From contig NC_018311.1 of assembly GCF_000234665.1 (NCBI RefSeq), positions 372,001-436,000 of the forward strand: a DNA stretch of 64,000 nucleotides, written 5' to 3'. The position numbers and the translations under genes were made by a program. The notes beneath the pieces were generated by a model. It saw nothing but the letters and a program-made list of their open reading frames with translations. It did not search any database and was not told where the DNA came from. This document shows positions 21,921 through 31,292 of this stretch, one piece after another. The first letter of the stretch is position 1. Each line of letters opens with the position of its first letter. The DNA comes from Leishmania mexicana MHOM/GT/2001/U1103. Taxonomy: Eukaryota > Euglenozoa > Kinetoplastea > Trypanosomatida > Trypanosomatidae.

Positions 21921-24900
21921 ATGAGGAGGCGGACGTCAGCACGGCGTGCACTGGTGTGCGTGACGTCTGCGGCACTGGCGCTCGCGCTGCTCATCCTGGC
22001 AGCGTGTGACTGCGTCGGCGCTGCTGCTGCGTCGGTGACGGTGACGACGACCCCGTCGCTGCCGCTCCTCGACGTGCCGTTCCACGCGGACGCGGCGGGT
22101 GTCAGCAAGGGGCACAATGTGTTTGTCTCCACTCGGAGCGACTGCGGTGGTGCCTCGAAGGTGACGTCGGTGTGCACGGTCGGGAGTGCGGTGGATGGCG
22201 TCAGCTTCGCGAACGGCACGTGCGTGTTCCATGTGACGAGCGAGGCGCTGAGTGTCGACTTGACGAGGCCGCGTCCCACGGTTCCTGTGCTGCACTGGTG
22301 CAGCAGCGCTCATCCCGGTGCGTCGGTGGGCGCGCTGCAGATGAACGTGGTGAGCACCGTTCCTCCGTTTTTCTACAAAACGGAGTACAATGAGCTCACC
22401 TTCAGCGACGCGACACCTCTTGGAAGCATCGTTAGCTGGTCTGCGTCTCCGGACTGCGGCAGCCCTTTGCCGAATCACGCGAATACGGTGCTGGGCAGCA
22501 GCCGCATTGTGCCTCTGAGGTACAGTGGCGATATTGTGTACGTCTGCGCCATGACCCCCACCGTGTCGGGGACCATGACAGCGTTGGCACTTCGAGGAGT
22601 CGTCATAGGGACGCACCTCTACCGGATGAGCCCCACGAGTGGGGTGCGCCATCGCACCATTAGCATGATGACCACGATAAGGGAATCCACTGTAGTGGTT
22701 TCTGTCTCACGTGATCCGTACTGCCGCACACTTGATCAGCCAGGGAAGTTGTACGCCTCCTTGACGTCTTTCGATTTTGTGTGGAACGTCACTGCGGGTG
22801 TCTACTACTTGTGCGTTATGACGAGTATCAGCACTTTCACGCCGTCCACCAACACCTTCACGGTGGAGGAGTACGACGTGCAGCCGCACACGATGTACGC
22901 GACCCGCGAGACTCCGCTGACCTACGGCCTGGGTGCGGCTGGCCGTGACGCGGAGCTGGAGGCGGCGCTGTCGACGACGACGGACTGCATTAGAGGCTCG
23001 CTGGTGGTTCCTTGGGGAGCATCGATGTCGTGGGCAGTGCCAAGGGTGGGCACGTACTACGCGTGCGTTCGGGACCGCGGTGTGGCGAGCACTGCCGGGT
23101 ACACGAGCGCGATCACTGTGACGGACGTGCCGACGCTGACGTTCTCGCCGTCGCCTGCCGTGCTGGGGCTGCCGNNNNNNNNNNNNNNNNNNNNNNNNNN
23201 NNNNNNNNNNNNNNNNNNNNNNNNNNNNNNNNNNNNNNNNNNNNNNNNNNNNNNNNNNNNNNNNNNNNNNNNNNCAACCGTCCGCTGCCGACAGCTTCGA
23301 GGTGCTGACGGGGACGCTGCAGCACTACATGACACCTGCAGCTGTGATCGGCGACCGCGCGACGACGCTGACGTCTGGCGGCGTGACGAGTGGCGCTACG
23401 GCGGTGCTGTCGCGCACGGCGGACTGCCTCGGCGTCGTGGCTGGCGGCGGCGCTGCGGCGATCGTGGACGCGAGGGTGACGTTCACTGTGGCGTCGTGCG
23501 GCGCGAACGGTGCGCTGGCGTCGCTGTACTACTGCGAGGCTGCTGGCGGGGGTGCGTACGCGTCCCGCGGTGCGGTGGGGCTGCTGCGCGCGAGCGGGTG
23601 CGGCGGCGGCGCGGACGCGAGCATTGCGGAGGTGGATGCGGCGCCTGGCGCTGCGATCGGCAGCTTCGGGATCGACGCGGCGTACCTGGCGAGGCCGCGG
23701 CTGTCTGCGTCGTCGGACTGCGGCGTGCTGCTGGACGCGGCTGTTGCGAGCGTTGGGTACGCGCCCGGTGCTGGCGAGCGCGCTGCGTTCCACGTGTGCG
23801 CCGTGCTTGTCGGCGACGCGAGCGTGACGTTCACGACGGCGCGCCCGACGCTGCGCGTTGCGAACTGGGCGGTGTCGCCGACGGCTGCGGTGAGCCGGTA
23901 CAACGCGACGCTTGGCGCTGCCGCGGCTAGTGCGGTGCGCGTGAACTACGCGACGCCGTCGAGCGAGACGTTCCTGAGCACGGCGAGCGACTGCAGCGTG
24001 CGGACGGCGGGCGCGGCGGGGCTGAGCGGCGCGTCGAAGACGGCGACGTACAGCACGACGGGCGTGCGCGGGCTTGTGCACGTGTGCACTGTGGCGCCGC
24101 TGAGCGGGAGGACGCTGGCGGTTGCGGAGTTCCTGTCCGTGACGCCGCCTGCTGTGCTGCGTGCGTCGCCGGCTGTTGTGCGCGGCGGCGAGTACAGCGC
24201 GACGCTTGTGGTGGACGGTGCGCCGCCGCTGTACTCGATGGTGCCTGGTGCGGACAGCGGGTACACGCACAGCGGGTACTACACGAGCGCGAGCCGCGAG
24301 GTGTACCTGTCCGGGGACGCGTGCTCGGGCGTGCTTGCGGGGACGAGCGCTGCGACGGTGACGTCGAGCGGCAGCGTGTCGTTTGCGACGGCGGGCGTTG
24401 CGGCGGGCGTGAGCGCTGTGTGGCTGTGCGCGGTGACGGCCGCGGGGCCCGCGGTTGTGCTGGCCGGCGTGGCTGTTGCGCCCGGCCGGGTGTACCCGAC
24501 GACAATGGTGTCTGGCGCACTGGGCGCGCCTGTCTTCATACCGAGCCTGAAGGGGACGGCGGTGCAGCTGAGCGCGTCTGCGAGCGGGTGCGGGTCTGTT
24601 GCTGGGATGCCGAGCTTCACAACGGACGCGGAGGGCTACGGCGCTGTGGACCTTGTGGGCGGCGACGGCGGCGCGCTTGCGCCGGGCACGTACACGCTGT
24701 GCTACGGCGGCGCGCTGCGTGGCGGCGGCGGTGCTGCGGCGCTGGAGTCGGTGGAGCTTGTGCGCGCGTCGCACTTCGACGTGCGCGGGACGACGTTTGT
24801 TGTCGGCGTGGCGAGCCGGATGGTGCTGCTGCAGGACCTGACTGCTGCGGCGCTTGTGCCCGGGTTCAGCACGGCGCGCGACTGCACGTCTGTGTCGAGC

Positions 24901-27060
24901 GAGCACGGCGAGTGGGCTGCTGTGACGAGCACGTCTGTGTCTGTGACTGCGACGGGCGTGTACACTGCTGGGCTGTACCTGTGCGCGCGTGCGCCGGTGA
25001 ACGGGACGCTTGTGGCGCTGCCCGGGCTGTGGTCTGGGCGGCGGAGCGTGCAGTTCGTTGCGTCTGCGATGCAGCTGCCGTCTGCTGGGTGGGACGCGTG
25101 CACGACGTACACGCTGGACCGGTGCTACCCGCCGGGTGCGAGCGCGAGCGGTGCGACGTCGGTGGTTGCGGTTGTGCACGGGGACTGCTGCAGCGAGGCG
25201 AGCCGGAGCGCGGTTGTCGGGGAGGCGAGCATGGCGAGCGGGACGTGCGAGCTGACGCTGGACTACGACAAGGTGTCCGCGTACCCCGCGGAGTCGACGT
25301 ACCACGTGTGCGTGTGGGACAGCGCGGACGACTCTGTGTGCACGACGGTGAGCGAGGCGCGCGTGAGCACGAGCTGCACGCGCCGTGGCGGCGGTGGCCG
25401 GGGGCTGAGCCGTGGCGCGGTTGCGGGGGTGGCGGTTGCGTGCATTGTGTGTGGCGGGGTGGTAGGGTTGACGTTGTTTGTGGTGTGGTACTTCTGTTTC
25501 TGCAGGACGTCTGCGGGTACTGCGGAGGCGAGAGAGGTCAGCGAAAAGGCGAGTGGGACGGAGAACGATGGCTTGGCGAGCCGCAGTTGGGTGAGCTCGT
25601 GGACGGGCTGCTGGAATACGACGGCCAGCACCCCGGAGGGTAGTGTGTTTCCCGAGGAGGGTCACGAGCTCGGCGACGAGCTGCAGAAATCGGGCGATTC
25701 GGGACCCGTGTTTGGCGATCATCCCGTCATGAGGAGTACGTCATGTAGGCGTGAGTCTGGCATGGATATGTCGGACATGTTTTCTGCAGAGTCGGCATCT
25801 GATGTTCTGCTAGCACCGCTGACGGTGAAGCGTGTGGCGCAGCTGAGGAGGTGGAGCGGCCTCTGTCGGTCATCGATGACACAGCAGATTGAGGTGTGGC
25901 GGCGTGCTGTAAAACCCGTATCAGTCGCAGAGGCGTTGCCAGCGGTGCTGCCCTACCCATCGCCGCAAGAAGAGCCTTTGATGCCGCCCATGCACCGCGT
26001 GCTGCCGCCTGCGGCTGAGCTGAAGGCGCCGCCCAAGGCGCTACAACAGGCACGGCAGGCGGCAGCCGCAGAGTCGTCGCAGTTTTGTCCGCCGACGCCG
26101 ATGCCATGGCCACAGCAGGCATGTCAGGCACAGCAGCAAGAGATGCCACAACCAAACGACCAGGTAGACGCGCAGGGCTGGCAACCTCTGTCCCCTCAAC
26201 GGCAGACGTCCGCGTCAGCGCGGAGCCGAAACGGCTTGTTCTCTGTTTTCTCGCTAGACCTGCCTCTGGAGAAGTCGGTGCCGTGGGTCTTGTCGGAGGG
26301 CGGCAGCAGCTCTGAGGAGGAGGTGGCGGTGCATCCCGTGCGGTGCTCCCCGCGTGGCAGCGCACCACCACTTGAGTCCACGGGACTGACGGCACGGCAC
26401 TTGCGAACGGCGTGTGAGCCGGGCAGACTTCTTCAGCGCTACTACAAGAAGGATATGCGACAGTGGCTGCAAGGTACGATGGTGGTCCCCGAAGTGCAGG
26501 CCTACTTGGCGAAGCTCGCCGCCAACGGTCGCAGCAATGCGCCACAGCTACCACCACCGGTACCGCCGCGGGGACCCGCCAACCGGGAAAAGACGTCGGC
26601 AGCCCCGAGGACTCAGAAACCCGTCCTCTTCGAGAAGGCACAAGAAGTGCCGGCTCCACAGAGCATTGTGCCTGGGGTCGCGCACAGCAACGCCGCCGGT
26701 GCAGCACCGCCACGGCCTGCGCAGCCGCCGCCGTGGCCGCTTCCAGAAGCGCGCAACCCGCTGCTCGGGTGTGGCTTAAATTCCGTACAGTCCCCCGCCA
26801 CTGCTCGCAGCGACACCGCCTCCTTCGACGTGTCCTCTGGCACCAACGGGCTGCTGCGACTGCCACAGTGGACACCAGCCACGGTGGCGGTGGATGCGGC
26901 TCGGCTTACGCGGAAGCACAGCATGCCTGGGTTACCCCAGCCGCCGTCACAGTCAAGCGAGTATCCGCTGATGTACTCCGATTACGGGCCTACTGGCATC
27001 ATCGGCCCTGCGGTGACGGCCGGCTGGCCTCGGCCCCGCGGTGGCGAAGGACAAGGGTGA
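21921..27060 (+). CDS. Giant mosaic surface protein, copy 3 (interrupted by a sequence gap)
   Basis: The gene starts at the ATG at 21921 with residues MRRRTSARRALVCV and the same hydrophobic signal core as copy 2. It is readable to 23174 (418 codons), resumes in another nominal frame at 23275 (first residues QPSAADSFEV), and ends at the stop at 27058-27060. The frame change is explained by the placeholder 100 N, not by a mutation: the equivalent part of copy 2 is 1992 bases (664 codons) longer. The membrane segment is at about 25417-25495. The cytoplasmic tail of about 520 residues is Pro/Gln/Ser-rich and ends near MYSDYGPTGIIGPAV; it has no visible similarity to the other two tails. The 23275-25416 part is almost base-for-base copy 1 and copy 2. 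Bases 21948-22349 and 22821-23149 match copy 2, while 22350-22820 is diverged. It is probably an intact gene in the genome. Confidence 0.82.
23175..23274. other. Assembly gap (100 N) inside surface-protein copy 3
   Basis: Exactly 100 N, a standard unknown-size placeholder. Alignment of both edges to copy 2 (13894 on the left, 15917 on the right, with 30 known bases before the right anchor) predicts about 1992 missing bases if the architecture is the same. Near-identical repeats in this array are the likely cause of the break. Confidence 0.97.
23275..25428 (+). repeat. Homogenised ectodomain block, copy 3 instance
   Basis: Matches copy 1 from the right edge of the N gap (23275 corresponds to 2115) and copy 2 from 23305, continuing to 25416 with copy 1 and 25428 with copy 2. 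The left limit is hidden by the gap. Confidence 0.95.
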
Positions 27061-28534
27061 AGGCTCCATCAATCACGGAAAGCGGCGCAACTCGGGCTCC
27101 AGTGAGTCGTCGCCGGGCTTTGTCTTCCCCTCCCGGTCTCTCTGCCAGTCCGTGACGGTTGGCGGATGCGAAGCCAGCGCACTCGTTCACATCCGTGTTA
27201 CTTGTTTCTTCGGACTCGTATCGTCAGTGCCGCTGGCGAACCTCTGTGCACCGCTTATGGGTGTCGCAGTTTTTCTTCGCTTCGCTCCGCGCCTCCTGCC
27301 CACCTCCCCCCTATCACGCTCTCTTCCACTGTTCATGCCCGTGCCACCTGAGCTGACACGCGACCCCCCCCCCCCAAAGAAGGCCCCGCGTTTTGGTCAT
27401 GGCTCATGCTTGGGGCGGGGGATGACGCTGCTCTCGCGACGCTCTCCCCGTCTCCCTGGTCGGCACCGACGCGTGCTCGTGCGTGTTCGCTGCCGTCGTG
27501 CTCGACTCTTTGAGGTGTCGGCTGCCCGGCATGCCGAGTTGTTGCTCTTGCCACCGCTGTCACTGTCCTTCTCAGCGGCTCTCGTTGACTGTGCATCACC
27601 CCCCCGCCTCGCCTCGCGCTGAGCGTCACGTCTTTGCCATGCGCGCGCTCGTGCACAGGCAGAGACGCGCACAAGAGACGCAAGAACGGAAAACGATGTA
27701 TCCGTGACGCTTCTCTGTGGGCGTGGGCGTGCGCATGCGGCTCGAGCGCGTGGGGGTGCCGGAGAGAGAGATGCAGGGAGGGGGAGGGGCGCTGCATCAC
27801 CATCATCATCATCTCCTCTTGTCGTTCTTATTCTTTTATGTTGTTCTCTGTCCGCTCCAGCTCCTCCACCCCCTCCTGCTCCGATCTCTTGCTCTGTTGC
27901 GGTCTCTTGACCTTTTTTTTCTGCCGGGTGCCGACGACGCTGGCACTGGGTGAATGTAAGCATGCGTTTGTTTTGGGATGCTCTGCGTCATGACGCAGCG
28001 CGTCGGGCACGTCCTGCCACGTCTCTCTTCCCGTTTTTCGTTTTATCTTATAGTTTTCGCTTCTGTGTGTGTGTGCGTGTTTGGCCGCTTATCTTCCTTT
28101 ACTTCTCGTCCTTCTCTTCGTCATTGACCACTCCTACTGTGGACAGATGTGCCCCGTACTCTGTGTATATCGTTTCCCCCCTCCCCCTCTCCCTCTCCCT
28201 CCCTGCATCTGTCTCTGCCTCTGCTTCTGTCCCTCCCGCTGTGCGGGTGCGTGTGTCGCGCCCTCTCTCTGTGTTGTTCTTTCATCTCTCGCTTCGCTTG
28301 CTACCTCCCTCCCCCCACACACACCTCTCCTCTCCTCCTTCGCCTTTCCATCCACTCCGTGTTTGTTCGCCATGTTGTGCCTCATCCACCCATCATCATC
28401 TCCATCTCCCTCCATCCCTCCCTCCCTTTCCTCTATTTTGGTCGTCGTCGTCTCTGGCGCCCTCTCCCCTCCATCCGCAAGCACCGCATTCCCGTATTCC
28501 TTCACCTCTCCTCCCCTTTTTGTTCTCCGCCTCC

Positions 28535-28564
28535 CCCCTCCCTCCCTCCCTCCCTCCCTCCCTC
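28535..28564. repeat. CCCT tetranucleotide repeat
   Basis: About seven tandem CCCT/CCTC units in the spacer between copy 3 and PEX4. Confidence 0.9.
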
Positions 28565-29564
28565 CATTCTTCTGCATCCGTCGTCGTAATGGCCGTGCAC
28601 CACAACACACCCGCACCGCACCCGCTCTCTCGCTCGTTGCTGTTGCGGCGTGTGGCAGGTTCTCTTCGTGGCCGTTGCCGGCGCTTTCGTTTTCTTCTTC
28701 GTCAGGACGGTCCTGACTGCCTGCGGACGTGTGTATCGCGTTCCTTCTACCGCCTTTCCGTGCTTGCCTCATCCCGCATCTCCCGCTCGCCCTGCGCTCC
28801 CTCGCTCTCTCCGTGTCTCTCTCTCTGCCCCTCCCCTGCGCCCTTCAGAATTACGCGTTGCGTGTTGTTTCGCTTTGTTGTGCTCGGTCACGGAGGATGT
28901 GCCCTCGCCTGCTCATCTCTCTGCCCCCCCCTCTCCCCATTTCTCCTCCCTCGACGCGTGTTGTAGTGCTGTGTATGGATGAGTGCCCTCGCCCTCTGTG
29001 TGGCTCTCTTCTCGGTGCGCGCCCTCATGCGTCCTCTTTCCCCTCTTGCTTGACCGCGTGGCGGGTCTCCTGCCCCTCGCCTTTCCCTCTCTCTCCTGTC
29101 GTGACATTGGTCTGCACATGCGTGGGGACGGCTTGTGGAGCGCTGCCGCTGCTGCTGGGCCGGGTTTGTGTCTATTCTTGTGGTTGCGTTGAGCGCGTAG
29201 GATGATGATGGTGATGCGGTGGCGCTGCATGCGGCACCTTCTTTCGCCACCCTTTTTTCCCTTGCTCCGTTTTCTATGTTACCGCCTGCCCGAGTGGCAT
29301 GCATGGCGGATGGCGCAGCGGAGTAGGTGAGGGGTTGGGGAGGGGTGGCGGGCAAGCGGGCAGCAGTGGAAGGGAGCGCTTTTCTATTTTGCCACTCTCG
29401 TCCCCCCTCCCCCTCCCACCGGACTCTATCGTTTCACGTACGCGCATGAGTGCATGTATATGTATACACACGTCTGTCCCCTCCCCTCCTCTCCCCTTCG
29501 CGTTGTGGCTTGCGTCTTGCTTCGTTTTCCCCCTTTTCGGCAGGCTGTATATATATGTAGGTGG

Positions 29565-29568
<4 letters not shown>

Positions 29569-29595
<27 letters not shown>
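29569..29595. repeat. GT dinucleotide microsatellite
   Basis: An uninterrupted GT run of about 13 units in the same spacer. Confidence 0.9.
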
Positions 29596-30634
29596 GTACC
29601 AGGACGCGTGCCTGCCATTTTGTTTCGCGAGTGTTCATGTGCTGTGCCGTCCCTGCTCGTGCTCGAATTGTCTCCTCTCCTCCCTTCGCCTTCTTTTAGT
29701 GGTGTGTGTTGAGTCTGGCTTCTCTCTCTTTTCTACGCTGGCCGATGCGTTGCTTATCGGTGTTCCCCCTCCCCCTTCTCTCCCCCCTCCCGCTGCTGCA
29801 GCAAGTTTCGACGCCGAGTTCGCGCGTGTGTGCGTGTGTGCGTCTCTCTCTATCCTTTTCCTTTCGTTCTTGGCTGTTCGTTTGGTTGGTCCGGCGCAGT
29901 CATGCACGCTGTAGGGCACCATGACGTGTCTCGCCTGCGTGCGCGTGACCATTTGTTCCGACTCGCCTGTGGCGCTGTGTCGCCGCTGGCGTTGGTGAAT
30001 GCCGCAGCTCGAAGGGTATGTGTATCCCTGTGCGCGGGCGGCGGCGGCGGGCCCGCGTGTCGGTTCGGCTTCTCTTGCGGGCCCCTTTCCATGCTCCGCT
30101 TTTCGCAGCTGTTTTGCCTTTTGTTGTTCTTCTTCTCATGGACGTGGCCCTCTCCTTTTGTATGTCGGTCGCCAACGCTCGTCCGTGCGAGACTTCGCCC
30201 AGATCAAAACTCAGCATTACAGCAGCGCGGGCCTCGTCTGCGATGCGGCCGGCGCACCCTAGTGCGGCATTCACCGCGAGCCGGCCCTCTCGACGAGAGC
30301 CCAGAGCTGCTCTAAGAGAAGACGTCTGCGGACGCGTCAGCTACGCATTGCAGCGTCCGTCCCTCGCCGCTCTTGTAGCCGCAGCATGAGGAATGCCCCC
30401 CCCCCTCCCCCCTCCCCCCTCCCTCCCCCTGATGCAAACAGTTGCGTGAAAAAGGGAAGGGTGGGAGGCGCGAGACAGGGTGTCCGCGGAGTGCGCCGTT
30501 TTTCTCTCCGCCTTTTCCATCTCTCGCCATTATCTTATGCGAATCGAGATCCGCTTACCGCCTTGGCCTCTCTCTCTCGCTTCTCTCCTTCGCTTGTGCA
30601 TGCGCCGGGGCCCACGTGCGCCTCTCTTCCACCC

Positions 30635-30653
30635 GGATGATGTGACATCATCC
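30635..30653. repeat. Perfect 19-base palindrome upstream of PEX4
   Basis: GGATGATGT and its exact reverse complement ACATCATCC flank a single G, about 90 bases before the PEX4 start. It also contains ATG ATG TGA, a two-codon upstream frame not in phase with PEX4. Whether it lies in the mature leader depends on which AG is used as splice acceptor. Confidence 0.7.
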
Positions 30654-30743
30654 ACGTCGAAAGGAAAAATACAAGTCAGGGGACCGACTCTCCCCTGTGC
30701 CGTACACACATACACACACGCACACGCACGCACGCACGATAAT

Positions 30744-31292
30744 ATGCCCAATCCACTTGTGCGGCTCGGTAAGGAGCTGAAGGAGGCGACGGAACACCCC
30801 GACCCGGACATTCATCTGGAGCTGTATGACCCCTCCAAGGGCAGCGACGCCAGCCGCAGTAGCCAGGGCGCTGGGTCGCAGCCCCCGCAGCGGCAGCCCG
30901 GGCTTTACACATGGCTGGCCATTCTCAAAGGTCCACCCGATACGCCGTTCGAGGGCGGCAGCTATCGACTGGTGTTGAGCATCCCGCACGAGTATCCGCT
31001 GGTGCCCCCGAAGGCTGCCTTTATTACGAAGGTGTTCCACCCCAACGTCGAGTTCCACACGGGCAACGTCTGCCTTGACATCCTCAAGAAGCGGTGGTCG
31101 CCGGTGTGGACGCTGAGCTCCGTGTGCCGCGCGATTCTTAATCTGCTGGCGGAGCCAGAGTCGGATAGCCCGTTCAACTGCGATGCCGGAAACCTTCTGC
31201 GCGCTGGCGACATGGAGGGTTACGCGAGTCTGGTGCGGTACTACGCCATCACCGACGCGGGAGCGCCGCCGTTTGTGGAGGAGGAGGAATGA
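30744..31292 (+). CDS. PEX4: Ubiquitin-conjugating enzyme E2, peroxin 4-like
   Basis: A 182-residue E2 fold protein. I chose the ATG at 30744 because the conserved E2 N-terminal helix (LVRLGKELKEATEH) begins there; the upstream open frame is low-complexity leader. The HPN motif is at residues 99-101 and the catalytic Cys is at residue 110 within TGNVCLDILK, followed by WSPVW. The diagnostic part is the C-terminal half, EPESDSPFNCDAGN then LRAGDMEGY and VRYY, which closely follows the pattern of the peroxisomal E2 Pex4 rather than housekeeping E2s. Pex4, anchored by Pex22, monoubiquitinates the import receptor PEX5 for export and recycling; in kinetoplastids this acts on glycosomes. There is a Ser/Gln-rich insert at about residues 32-52 and an acidic C-terminus (VEEEE). 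The family assignment is strong and the PEX4 orthology is likely. Confidence 0.88.
   Translation: MPNPLVRLGKELKEATEHPDPDIHLELYDPSKGSDASRSSQGAGSQPPQRQPGLYTWLAILKGPPDTPFEGGSYRLVLSIPHEYPLVPPKAAFITKVFHPNVEFHTGNVCLDILKKRWSPVWTLSSVCRAILNLLAEPESDSPFNCDAGNLLRAGDMEGYASLVRYYAITDAGAPPFVEEEE

Larger units (their letters stand above)
27061..30743. other. 3.7-kb intergenic region, copy 3 3' UTR to PEX4 leader
   Basis: No supported gene. It contains a CCCT tetranucleotide array (28535-28564), a GT microsatellite (29569-29595) and several C/T tracts. The last strong pyrimidine tract before the next gene is near 30565-30590. Confidence 0.75.
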
